This document shows, piece after piece, positions 1 through 8,199 of a DNA stretch of 64,000 nt. Made by a program: the position numbers and the translations under genes. The DNA lies in contig JAFQDD010000002.1 of assembly GCA_017416145.1 (NCBI GenBank), positions 1 through 64,000 on the forward strand, written 5' to 3'. The DNA is from Spirochaetaceae bacterium (GTDB lineage Bacteria; Spirochaetota; Spirochaetia; Treponematales; Treponemataceae). The notes beneath the pieces were generated by a model, which was not told the origin of the DNA, did no database searches, and saw nothing but the letters and a program-made list of their open reading frames with translations. Numbering within the stretch: position 1 is the first letter of the stretch; each line of letters starts with the position of its first letter.

Positions 1-41
1 CTTAATTCTTAATTCTCAATTCTTAATTCTTAATTCTTCAT
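1..41. repeat. Short tandem repeat of about 8 bp (TTAATTCT-like)
   Basis: The window opens with about five imperfect copies of a short T/A-rich unit, CTTAATT. One copy differs by having CTCAATT. It lies upstream of the hexosaminidase promoter region and probably extends beyond the window. No function can be assigned. Confidence 0.7.
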
Positions 42-276
42 AATCAGCCATTTTGTTTTTATTTGTTTTGATAAGAGAAGTTTGTTTGTATTATTATGAA
101 ATATTCTGAAAAAAAGGAGGGTATTTTTTTTCAGAAGTTCTAAAAATTATATTATTTATATGAAAAAATTATACTTTTCGATTTTTATTGTATAATTATC
201 TTGCAAAATATTTTTACTTGTGGTATGTTTGTACACAGATAGAACAAACTATAAAATAATTTTCAGGGGGCTTTTT

Positions 277-1962
277 ATGAGCATTGAAAACACTATCAAA
301 AATATGTCTTTGGACGAAAGAGCTGGTCAACTTGTTATGTCTAGCTTTACTGGAAGAACTTCAATTCCAGAAGAAACTGTTGAATTAATCAAAGCTGGAG
401 CAGCAGGTTCTATTCTTTACTTTTCTGGCTGTAATGTTGTAGATGCTCTTCAGTTAAGAGGTTTAACTGAAAAAGTGCAAAAAGCTTCTTTAGAATCAAA
501 AGCTGGTTTACCACAATTTATCGCAATCGACCAAGAAGGCGGACAACTTGCACCTATTACAAAGGGTGTTTGTATCGGGCCTGGAAATATGGCTTTAGCT
601 GCAATTCGAGAAAACGGTGCAGATTATGCTTACAAAGTTGGAAATATCACTGGAAAAGAGCTAAAGGCAATTGGAATTGACGTGTGTTTTGCACCAGTTG
701 TGGATTTATGTTTTGAAGAAGGATTACCAGTAAAAGATAACCGCTATTTTGGAAGCGACCCTGTAAAAGCAGGAGTTTTAGCCGCAGCCTTTACCAAAGG
801 TTTACAAGATGCTGGAGTTATGGCTTGTGCAAAACACTTCCCTGGACAAAGAAATGTTGATATTGACAGTCACTTTGAACTAGACACAGTTCCATACACA
901 TACGAACAACTTATGAATTGCCAATGGATTCCATTTAAAGCTTCAATTGACGCTGGTGTTAGCATGATGATGACACTTCACGCTTCATTCCCAGAGCTAG
1001 ACAAAACTGGAACTCCAGCAACCCTTTCACCAACAATTCTAAACGAATACCTACGGGGCAAACTTGGTTTTAACGGCCTAATCGTAACAGATGATATCCA
1101 AATGAAACCAATCAAAGACAAATACGGAATCGACGGTGCTTTAATAAAAGCTGTAGACGCTGGAGTAAACCAAATCATAGTTTCAGGTGGAGTTTGGGAT
1201 GCAAACAAAATCATTGCAGATGCAGTACGCCGTGGAGAACTTTCTGAAGACAAACTAAACCTAGCTTGTGCAAGAGTTCTAGAATTCAAAGAAAAGTACG
1301 TTTCAAAAACTGTACCAACAGAAGAAACTGCAAAATCACTTCTAGTTACAGAAGAAAACAAAAAAGCAATCCAAGATGCAGCAGACGCTTCTATTACAGT
1401 TATTAAAAACAAAGGCGAATTACTTCCATTAACAAAGGAAAAAATCTTAGAGGCAACAAAAGGCACAAAAATTAAACCTCGTGTTGCCCTACTTCGCCCA
1501 ACTTATGGCCGTCTAATGATGTCTGACAACACAAACTTCTATTTACACACATTCAAAGAAGTATTTGAAGAAGTTTACGGTACAGAAATCGATTTTTGCG
1601 AATACACATTCGGCCTAGATCCTTCTGACGTAGAAATTCTTGCAGCTAGTGACTGGGCATTTATGGCAGATTACACAATTTTGTGTACATATAACTCATA
1701 TCAACACCCACAACAACAAAAATTACTAGATGCTTGTTACGCTTTCACAGGAAAAGACAAAATGGTTGCAGCAATTTTAAGAAGCCCACACGACCTAACA
1801 GTTATTCCAGAAAACGTAGAATCAGTAATGCTAAGTTACGGTGTTGCAAAATGTTCAGTAAAAGCCCTTGCAAACGTAATTGCAGGAAATGCAAAACCAC
1901 AAGGTGCACTACCAGTTGGAATCGGAAACCTTCCACGAGGAACAGGAAAATCTGATTTCTAA
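277..1962 (+). CDS. GH3-family beta-N-acetylhexosaminidase (NagZ-like)
   Basis: A 561-residue glycoside hydrolase family 3 enzyme, predicted to release beta-linked N-acetylglucosamine from peptidoglycan or chitin fragments. No signal peptide is visible, so it is probably cytoplasmic. The NagZ-type barrel is recognisable: AIDQEGG near residue 83, KHFPG near 186 followed by the DSH that supplies the family's His/Asp acid-base pair, and TDDIQM near 270 with the likely nucleophile Asp272. About 220 further residues form the second GH3 domain, so it is longer than the single-domain E. coli NagZ. The ATG at 277 is preferred over an upstream in-frame GTG-type start at 220 because CAGGGGG lies just before it. 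A TATAAT at 191-196 may be its -10 box. It stands alone and is followed directly by a dispersed repeat. Confidence 0.88.
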   Translation: MSIENTIKNMSLDERAGQLVMSSFTGRTSIPEETVELIKAGAAGSILYFSGCNVVDALQLRGLTEKVQKASLESKAGLPQFIAIDQEGGQLAPITKGVCIGPGNMALAAIRENGADYAYKVGNITGKELKAIGIDVCFAPVVDLCFEEGLPVKDNRYFGSDPVKAGVLAAAFTKGLQDAGVMACAKHFPGQRNVDIDSHFELDTVPYTYEQLMNCQWIPFKASIDAGVSMMMTLHASFPELDKTGTPATLSPTILNEYLRGKLGFNGLIVTDDIQMKPIKDKYGIDGALIKAVDAGVNQIIVSGGVWDANKIIADAVRRGELSEDKLNLACARVLEFKEKYVSKTVPTEETAKSLLVTEENKKAIQDAADASITVIKNKGELLPLTKEKILEATKGTKIKPRVALLRPTYGRLMMSDNTNFYLHTFKEVFEEVYGTEIDFCEYTFGLDPSDVEILAASDWAFMADYTILCTYNSYQHPQQQKLLDACYAFTGKDKMVAAILRSPHDLTVIPENVESVMLSYGVAKCSVKALANVIAGNAKPQGALPVGIGNLPRGTGKSDF

Positions 1963-1963
1963 T

Positions 1964-2115
1964 TTTTTGGAGCAACCTACTTCAGTTTGGGGGCTATCCA
2001 GGATTCCGCGGGGATAACCCGCTCCAAACCTTCGGTTCAAGGGGATTTTTGCGTGGCAAAAATCCCCTTGTCCTTACTATCCCGGCTAGGCTGGTAAAAA
2101 AGAAAAGTTTTTTCA
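1964..2115. repeat. Dispersed repeat, copy A, with 15-bp perfect hairpin
   Basis: About 150 bp starting at the stop codon of the hexosaminidase. It is nearly identical to 15440-15590 and related at both ends to 25742-25868 (inverted) and 40877-41007. It begins with TTTTTTGGAGCAACC and ends with CCCGGCTAGGCTGG. A perfect stem occupies 2038-2070, with arms CAAGGGGATTTTTGC and GCAAAAATCCCCTTG around a GTG loop. It is far more GC-rich than the surroundings and contains no ORF. It could act as a 3' UTR or terminator element, or as a small mobile element. Confidence 0.85.
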
Positions 2116-2339
2116 GTTTTCACAATATTAGGAAAAATAGTAGCCTCCCACATAAATCATTACAATAAAAATAATAATTATGAAAGAAAAAGAAATACTA
2201 GGCAAACAAAGAAGTACCTAGAGATTCTTTTTGTGGTTTTATTATGCCAATTAATTCAAATATCAATCCAAATCGCTCATATTATAACTTGTTCTAATTA
2301 TTTTATATTTATTTTCTCAACTTCCTTAATAAGCATTTC
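2116..2339. other. Intergenic stretch with no recognised gene
   Basis: AT-rich sequence between repeat copy A and the end of the following minus-strand gene. I see no convincing ORF, RNA or operator here. Confidence 0.5.
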
Positions 2340-3074
2340 TTAAAATATATTTTTCAGAAAATCCTTAAAGTTCTGATTACTTTCTTTTAATTTCTTTTCT
2401 TTAGTTTCTTCTTCTATAACTTCTGCCGTTGCACTCATTTCACTAATACATGTGTCTTGATATTTTTCTCCCGGGTAAACATCAAGTATTGTAAGCTGAG
2501 CATAAAGATATAGGCTTCCTTCTAAAAATGGTGCTTTTGGTGAACAGGTAAATGAGAAATTTTGTTGATTCATTGTATCTTCTAACAAAATCTCTGTTTC
2601 ATACATGATACAAGGTTCTTCTAAGGCTTGTGTACCTCTAAAGTCTTCATAAGCAATTAAAGGAACCTCATAAAGTGTAATTTTTGCTTTTTTTACTCTA
2701 TTATTATTATAAAAGGTTTTCTCATTTTTACAAAAACCATTATTTATTCTTAAATTAACATTAAGTTTTTTATTCAATATATTATCTTCATAATCTAGAT
2801 ATTGATAATTTCCATCTACATCTACAATTATCCATTCATTTATACCGTTTCCTTTTACCCCCTCGACCCATGCAGTTGTTATATCATCATCCCAAATAGA
2901 TTCCCATGCATAATTATAACCTTCTTCAATAAGTTTAGAACTAGCACCATGTTCCCAAAAAGCAATGTCTTTCCAATGTTCATTAACAGTTTCTCTAGTA
3001 AGAGCTTGTTTTTCAACTGCATATACAGATATCGTCATTAAAAAAATACATGTACTAATTATTCTTTTCTTCAT
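2340..3074 (-). CDS. Secreted protein with NADase-type glycan-binding domain
   Basis: A 244-residue exported protein with signal peptide at residues 1-19. Residues 55-120 match the discoidin-like NADase-type glycan-binding domain seen in many Treponema proteins: a SIWDDDITTAWVEGVKGNG core, then INNGFCKN and NNNRVKKAKI. Near residue 199 it carries YPGEKYQDTCISE, a C-terminal signature shared with the products at 6846-7946 and 9812-10111, so these are paralogues. The last 25 residues are Lys/Glu-rich. It probably binds glycans in the envelope or outside the cell; no catalytic domain is visible. It lies 34 bp downstream of the fic gene on the same strand and may be co-transcribed with it. Confidence 0.7.
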   Translation of the reverse strand: MKKRIISTCIFLMTISVYAVEKQALTRETVNEHWKDIAFWEHGASSKLIEEGYNYAWESIWDDDITTAWVEGVKGNGINEWIIVDVDGNYQYLDYEDNILNKKLNVNLRINNGFCKNEKTFYNNNRVKKAKITLYEVPLIAYEDFRGTQALEEPCIMYETEILLEDTMNQQNFSFTCSPKAPFLEGSLYLYAQLTILDVYPGEKYQDTCISEMSATAEVIEEETKEKKLKESNQNFKDFLKNIF

Positions 3075-3108
3075 TTTCTACCTCTCTAAGTCAATACCAC
3101 TCTTTCGC

Positions 3109-4155
3109 TTATATACTTTTCCGCACATAGAAAGTTTTACTTGCCTGACCGTGCTTCTCAATTTTGCCTTCATCACAAAGCTGTTTAAGAGCTTTTTCGA
3201 TTGTTTGTCTTGCAAGTGTTGGACAATGTTCCTTAATATCACTTTTTGTGAATTTTCCAAGTTGATTTTTAATAACTCGCTCAACCATTTCATAAGCTGA
3301 AATTTTGTATTCTATAAGATTTAATCTGTCTTCAAAATCTCTATAGGCTGAAAGAACAATGCCCAAAATATATTTTACAAAAGCTGTATTGTCATTAGTT
3401 CCTTCATGCCAATTTTCAGAAGTTGATTCTAGAACATCATAATAAGAATCTTTTGTTTTTTCGATTTTTTTCTCTAAACTTATGTATTTGCAAACAACAA
3501 AACCTGCTCTGTAAAGTAGAAGTGTTGTGAGTAAACGAGACATTCTTCCGTTTCCATCGTTAAAAGGATGAATACACAAAAAATCTTTTATAAAATTACT
3601 TATTAAAAGAAGAGGTTCAATTTCTCCAAGATTCATAGCTTTGTTGAAGGTTTCACAGAGTTGTTCAATTGCAATTGGAGTTTCAACAGGACTTAGAGGT
3701 TCAAACAGAACTTTTGAAGTTCCATCAATAAGATTTGCAACAATGTAATTTTGTGTATTTTTGAATTTTCCACCAAAATCAGGATTTGAATATTGATAAA
3801 GATATTTATGTAGTTGAAGAATATAGCTTGGTGTAATGGGAATATATTCAAAATTTTCGTGAATAATATTGAGAACATCACGATATCCCATGATTTCTTT
3901 TTCATCTCTGTTTCTTGGAGTTGTTTTATCCTGAACTAATTGTTTAATTCGTGTATTTGTAGAAATAATACCTTCAATTTTATTAGAGCTTTCTATACTT
4001 TGAATCTTTGCTATTTCAACGAGTTTTTCGAGTTTATCTTTTTTTTGTTTTGTATAAAGCTGTTGCTTTCCTTTATATTCATGAATTTTAGCAATATAAC
4101 CCAGAACTTCATTATCAATGGTACAATTCAGTTTTGAATAATCAAAAGTTTTCAT
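3109..4155 (-). CDS. Fic-domain AMPylase with N-terminal inhibitory helix
   Basis: A 348-residue Fic/DOC-family protein. The catalytic motif HPFNDGNGRMSR begins at residue 196, with the His that family knowledge assigns as the base for AMP transfer to a target hydroxyl. SNKIEG at residues 57-62 fits the autoinhibitory (S/T)xxxE(G/N) motif, so it is a class II Fic protein held inactive by its own N-terminal helix. The last 60 or so residues look like a winged helix (KSDIKEHCPTLARQTIEKALKQL), as in other bacterial Fic-wHTH proteins. It is a cytoplasmic post-translational modifier with unknown target. An unusual leader with repeated AGGAG motifs precedes the ATG. Confidence 0.9.
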   Translation of the reverse strand: MKTFDYSKLNCTIDNEVLGYIAKIHEYKGKQQLYTKQKKDKLEKLVEIAKIQSIESSNKIEGIISTNTRIKQLVQDKTTPRNRDEKEIMGYRDVLNIIHENFEYIPITPSYILQLHKYLYQYSNPDFGGKFKNTQNYIVANLIDGTSKVLFEPLSPVETPIAIEQLCETFNKAMNLGEIEPLLLISNFIKDFLCIHPFNDGNGRMSRLLTTLLLYRAGFVVCKYISLEKKIEKTKDSYYDVLESTSENWHEGTNDNTAFVKYILGIVLSAYRDFEDRLNLIEYKISAYEMVERVIKNQLGKFTKSDIKEHCPTLARQTIEKALKQLCDEGKIEKHGQASKTFYVRKSI

Positions 4156-4203
4156 CTCCTATTATTCTCCTATATCTCCTATTATAGCATAAAAATTAGG
4201 AGA
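4155..4203 (-). promoter_or_regulatory. fic leader: triple AGGAGA repeat and inverted repeat
   Basis: Immediately before the fic ATG the minus strand carries three AGGAGA motifs (plus-strand TCTCCT at 4155-4160, 4166-4171 and 4175-4180). A further inverted copy lies upstream (plus-strand TTAGGAGA at 4196-4203). The transcript could fold TCTCCTA against TAGGAGA and hide one ribosome-binding site, or the repeats could be binding sites for the winged-helix domain of Fic. Both are inferences from the sequence pattern. Confidence 0.5.
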
Positions 4204-4305
4204 TTGCTATTTTTTATAGGTAATTTTCGTTATATTTTAAGGTTCAACTAGTTTAAAAATAACTGCTAATAATTTTTTCATTTTAGACCTCTCTTATTTA
4301 TTATA

Positions 4306-4869
4306 CTAGAAAAATATCTTTGAAATAAATGGCAAAAGCAAACCTACTAAAGCCATGGCAACTAATACTTTTAAAATTCTTGTGATTATTTGTCTAAAAA
4401 CTGCTAGTACTGCTACCTTTCCAACGCTTTTCTTAGAATCATCTTCTGGAATATTAAATGATGAATATTCTAAATAATATGCAATCCAAGTTAATAAACA
4501 AATCAATAAAGGTACATTCAAACCATTTGAATCTAGTGTGTAAGCTTTTGAAATCCCATAAAGCACACCGCTAGAAGGAAACATAAAAAAATAACCTTGA
4601 TGAATATAAAAATTCACATATATAATTCCATAAGGAACCACATAATAAGACAATATACTTAAAAAATCCAATGCAACAAATATTAGAAAAATTGTTCGTA
4701 ACCTTTTTGATTCAATATTTTTCTTGAAAGAAAAAATTATCAATGCAATATAAGGAATCATTTCTAACCAATAAAATATATGAGTATTTTCAAAATTGAT
4801 AATTTCAAAAATCATATAATAAGCCAGAATAGAAATTAAAATACATTTTGATATTACAGACTTAACCAT
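4306..4869 (-). CDS. Hypothetical multi-pass membrane protein
   Basis: A 187-residue protein with about five or six hydrophobic segments spread over its length (for example residues 8-24, 33-47, 60-77, 118-133 and 165-185). I do not recognise a family. It starts 21 bp after the YD-repeat/TPR membrane protein on the same strand, so the two are probably co-transcribed. A role as its membrane partner is a guess. Confidence 0.6.
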   Translation of the reverse strand: MVKSVISKCILISILAYYMIFEIINFENTHIFYWLEMIPYIALIIFSFKKNIESKRLRTIFLIFVALDFLSILSYYVVPYGIIYVNFYIHQGYFFMFPSSGVLYGISKAYTLDSNGLNVPLLICLLTWIAYYLEYSSFNIPEDDSKKSVGKVAVLAVFRQIITRILKVLVAMALVGLLLPFISKIFF

Positions 4870-4890
4870 ATATTATCCCTTTTTTATAAT

Positions 4891-6591
4891 TTACAAATAT
4901 CGTTTTACCATTCGCCTTAATTGACTTTTCCGAATGCCATTTGCGATTGCTTTTTGCTCGTATTTTTTAATTTCTTCTTGATTATCTAAAATTGTGTAAA
5001 TCAAATACAACAAAGAAATTCCTTCTTGATAATCGTTTTTTACTTCAAGAGTGTTTTTTGCCCATTGAATTGCTAAATCATAATCTCCATCTTTAAAATA
5101 ACCACAAGCAACATTGTAATATGGAACAGGATTTTTTGAATCAAAAGTTGCAGCTTTTTTACAAAGCTCTATTCCCCTTTCAAAGTTTCCTTGTTGAACG
5201 TAAATTGAGCCTAAATTTGAATAAATTCTGCCGTTTGCATTTCCTACAACAATTAAAGATTCATACAAATTGACTGCTTTTTCAGTTTCTCCAATCTGTT
5301 TGTAGTTCATCGCTAAAAACAAATTTAAAATATGTCTATCTTTTGTGATTCTGCATTCTTGGGATAATTTTTCTAAAATCTTAATTGATTTATCGTATTC
5401 TTCTACATTGTAATGATTTAATGCTTGTAAAAGTTTTTTTTCTGATTTTAGATCATTTTCAAAAGCTCCAGCTATTAAGTCCTGATTTTCATTTTTTACT
5501 CTTCTTAATGAACTTTTTCTTGCTTTCCTAAAACGAGTTCTAAACAATTTTGCAAGTCCAAAAAAGAATGCAGGAATTGCCAAGGCTGTAATTTCATTAC
5601 CTAACAAGAAATCTTCGCCTTCATTGTAATATGAATTGTAACAAAACAATGCAACTGAACCTAAGAAACCAATAATATAAATCGGAATAAAAAAGTTGTT
5701 GAACAGTTTCCAATCTTTTCGTTTTAATGAAATAATAAAAACAATCAAAAATACAAAGACAAAACTAAAAAAAACAACTGGACCAGCGTAATTTTCAAAA
5801 AAAGATTCTGACTTTGTGTAAATTGTGGTGGTTTCTATATCTCCAATTATCTGATAAACAAACCATTTTTCAGTGCCGTTTGATTTTTTAGAATAAATCT
5901 TTTTTCCCTCTGAATTGTATTCAAACCATTCTTCAGAAAAAGAAAAATCACTTTTATTTTTTTTGTGAATTAAATTTCCATTAGAATCGTAATCATAAAA
6001 TGTTTCTTGAGAAAGCCCACTTTTTTCGTAAATTAAATTGTTGCTTTCATCATATTCTTTAAAATATTCATTGGAATTTGAATCATAATAATATATTAGA
6101 TTGTTATTTTCGTCATATTTATAGTTTAATGCAAAACCATTACTGTATTCTTTTTTTATAAGATTATTATTTGAATCATAAGTATATGTAAATTCAAAAA
6201 CAACTGTATCATTAACTAATTCTTTTTTGGAAATTAAATTTTTATTTTCATCATATTTAAAAATATATTCCCCAGAAGCAGAACCTTTTTCATAAATTAA
6301 ATTATTATCTTCACTAAATTCTCTAAAAATCTCGTTGGAACCACCTAAAGAATCACTTTCAAATGCATAAATTTGATTCCCCATTGAATCATATTCATAT
6401 TTTGTGTTTTTAAATGGAGTTACTTCAGCAATCAGATTTCCCTGTAAATCATATTCTCTTACTTGCGTTTCTTTTGATACGAATTTAAAAAGAGTTTTTC
6501 CATTGTGCTTAAATATTTCAAAACTAGATTCTGCAAATAAATTACTACAAAGAAAAAATATAAATAAGGAAAGAATTGGCAACTTTTTCAC
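4891..6591 (-). CDS. Exported YD-repeat / transmembrane / TPR protein
   Basis: A 566-residue protein starting with GTG, preceded by ATGGAGA on the minus strand. It has a signal peptide at residues 1-20. Residues 40-245 contain about ten degenerate RHS-type YD repeats of the form YDxNxNLI, with a strikingly regular YDENNNLIY core. Two or three membrane segments follow (about 262-325), then a basic linker and four or more TPR-like repeats (about 385-550) that would be cytoplasmic. The likely topology is an outside YD-repeat stalk, membrane anchor and inside TPR scaffold. It lacks the RHS core and toxin tip, so it is not a classical Rhs/Tc toxin. Its upstream sequence is a decayed copy of another gene's leader. 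Confidence 0.65.
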   Translation of the reverse strand: MKKLPILSLFIFFLCSNLFAESSFEIFKHNGKTLFKFVSKETQVREYDLQGNLIAEVTPFKNTKYEYDSMGNQIYAFESDSLGGSNEIFREFSEDNNLIYEKGSASGEYIFKYDENKNLISKKELVNDTVVFEFTYTYDSNNNLIKKEYSNGFALNYKYDENNNLIYYYDSNSNEYFKEYDESNNLIYEKSGLSQETFYDYDSNGNLIHKKNKSDFSFSEEWFEYNSEGKKIYSKKSNGTEKWFVYQIIGDIETTTIYTKSESFFENYAGPVVFFSFVFVFLIVFIISLKRKDWKLFNNFFIPIYIIGFLGSVALFCYNSYYNEGEDFLLGNEITALAIPAFFFGLAKLFRTRFRKARKSSLRRVKNENQDLIAGAFENDLKSEKKLLQALNHYNVEEYDKSIKILEKLSQECRITKDRHILNLFLAMNYKQIGETEKAVNLYESLIVVGNANGRIYSNLGSIYVQQGNFERGIELCKKAATFDSKNPVPYYNVACGYFKDGDYDLAIQWAKNTLEVKNDYQEGISLLYLIYTILDNQEEIKKYEQKAIANGIRKSQLRRMVKRYL

Positions 6592-6744
6592 TTAACAATC
6601 TCCATACCACTTTTTTTTGACAAATTTCATCATATTGACATTTTGTTTTTTTTACAATACAAAAAAAATTTCTACTGTCAAACTTTCGACATTTTATATA
6701 CTTTGGTTTTTGCTTATTTTTGTTTCAATTTTGAATTGCATTTC
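6592..6744 (+). pseudogene. Deletion remnant of a DUF3592-like membrane-protein gene, copy 1
   Basis: Read on the plus strand, this carries the same leader as the intact gene at 13371-14225 (GACAAA, then CATATTGACATTTTG). It is joined directly to sequence matching that gene's last 100 bp or so (CTTTCGACATTTTATATACT onward). Everything between is missing. A second remnant with the same junction lies at 7973-8156, so the deletion happened before this segment was duplicated. No functional product is possible. Confidence 0.75.
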
Positions 6745-6845
6745 CATCAGCATCTGAACTAATTTATTATCTTTTGAATATCTTTCATACCAGATACATT
6801 GATTTTTTCTTTGTGAAAAATACGGTACTTCTAAGTTTCTAAAAC

Positions 6846-7946
6846 TCAATTTATACCTCCAAATAGCCATCCATCTTTTTGAAATAAATAATCAACTTCA
6901 GCAATACAAGTATCTGAATAACTGGAACCTTTATAATAAGATTCTATTATTACACTTGGAATACATGTGTAATTCGCTTGTGTGTTTAGTTCAAGAATTT
7001 GATAAGTATGAATTAAATCTTTTAAGCTAAATCGGTTATTAATAACAATTTCATAATTTTTATCGTTTATTGATTCACATGCAATATCTTTTATCCTATT
7101 ATTCATCTTGTAAAGTTTTTCATTTAGTGTATATCCATTAATAAGAGCTATTTTCTCAAGTTGCCTTTGCGAGCCAAAGCTAATATACATCAAGTCATCC
7201 TCTGTATCTTCCACATAGCTTGTTGCTGGATTTTTATCAAAGGCATTTTGTATTGTATATTTGAATGTTTCTTTCTCGTCAATCAATGGTTTTGAACAGT
7301 CAATATATATATCAGCTCTATTTGAATATGTATTTCTTAAATCTGCCGTTGAAAAATCTTCTCTCCAATAGACAGCAGCCTTATGATTTAATATTTCTGA
7401 TGAACCTTCATTTTCAATTATTGATTTTTTCTCATTATATCTTTCAATTCCATAAATCATAATTCCTGCTATCTTATTTTCTTTTATAATAGGCATAAAA
7501 TTATTATTTACTCTTACAGAAGTAATTCTTTGTCCTAAAACCGTTGCGTCTACTTCATAAAATTCTGCAAAAATCAAATTGGGCTTTGATTGCCCATTTG
7601 AATAATATCCCTTTTGGAATATCCCACCTTTCGCAAATGGTTCTGGTTCTTCTGTATATGACATAACTCTATACAAAATTTCATCTGTTTCTTCAAATGT
7701 TTGCTTATAGATTTGTACTGCAGAATCAAAATCCGCTTCTTGTACCGCTGGAAACCAGGAATTATACTCCAAAACTCCATAAAATTCTTTGTTTATATCT
7801 TTTATTTCTTGTTCGGAAAGTCCTAACTCATTCATTGCTTGGGATAGACTTATTTCTTCCAATTCCCCTTTGTTTATGTGTGGTGTTAATGCAAAGAATT
7901 TTGTTATACACAATCCTAATATTATTAAAGCTATTGGTCTTTTCAC
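6846..7946 (-). CDS. Secreted protein with NADase-type glycan-binding domain
   Basis: A 366-residue protein. I chose the GTG at 7946 because AGGAG lies 7 bp upstream and a clean signal peptide follows (KRPIALIILGLCITKFFA). The longer in-frame extension runs into repeated leader DNA. The C-terminal half has the NADase-type glycan-binding pattern (NAFDKNPATSYVED, then LINGYTLNEKLYKMNNRIKD) and ends with YKGSSYSDTCIAEVDYLF. The paralogues at 2340 and 9812 share that ending, and the one at 9812 also shares the WLFG terminus. The N-terminal 180 residues are unrecognised. It is probably periplasmic or surface-exposed with a binding role. Confidence 0.65.
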   Translation of the reverse strand: MKRPIALIILGLCITKFFALTPHINKGELEEISLSQAMNELGLSEQEIKDINKEFYGVLEYNSWFPAVQEADFDSAVQIYKQTFEETDEILYRVMSYTEEPEPFAKGGIFQKGYYSNGQSKPNLIFAEFYEVDATVLGQRITSVRVNNNFMPIIKENKIAGIMIYGIERYNEKKSIIENEGSSEILNHKAAVYWREDFSTADLRNTYSNRADIYIDCSKPLIDEKETFKYTIQNAFDKNPATSYVEDTEDDLMYISFGSQRQLEKIALINGYTLNEKLYKMNNRIKDIACESINDKNYEIVINNRFSLKDLIHTYQILELNTQANYTCIPSVIIESYYKGSSYSDTCIAEVDYLFQKDGWLFGGIN

Positions 7947-7972
7947 TTTTATTCTCCTAAAAATCATCTGAT

Positions 7973-8156
7973 ACTTAACAATCTCCATACCACTTTTTTT
8001 TGACAAAATTCATCATATTGACATTTTGTTTTTTTTACAATACAAAAAAAAATTTCTACTGTCAAACTTTCGACATTTTATATACTTTGGTTTTTGCTTA
8101 TTTTTGTTTCAATTTTGAATTGCATTTTCAATACAGATTTATTACAAATATTATAA
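7973..8156 (+). pseudogene. Deletion remnant of a DUF3592-like membrane-protein gene, copy 2
   Basis: Almost identical to 6592-6744, including the fusion of the leader to the gene's 3' end at CTGTCAAACTTTCGAC. It extends further into the 3' end of the intact gene at 13371-14225, ending in an equivalent of its ATTATAA terminus. The leader still carries the TTGACA-type -35 box found upstream of the intact gene. It reads plus, between minus-strand genes. Confidence 0.75.
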
Positions 8157-8199
8157 GTTATATAAGCGTTACAGACACCTTGTGTAAGTAGTGCTTAAC

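Noticed and set aside
978-1466. 162-codon minus-strand ORF inside the hexosaminidase gene
   Set aside because: It is a shadow of the GH3 coding frame, with no start signal or recognised domain.
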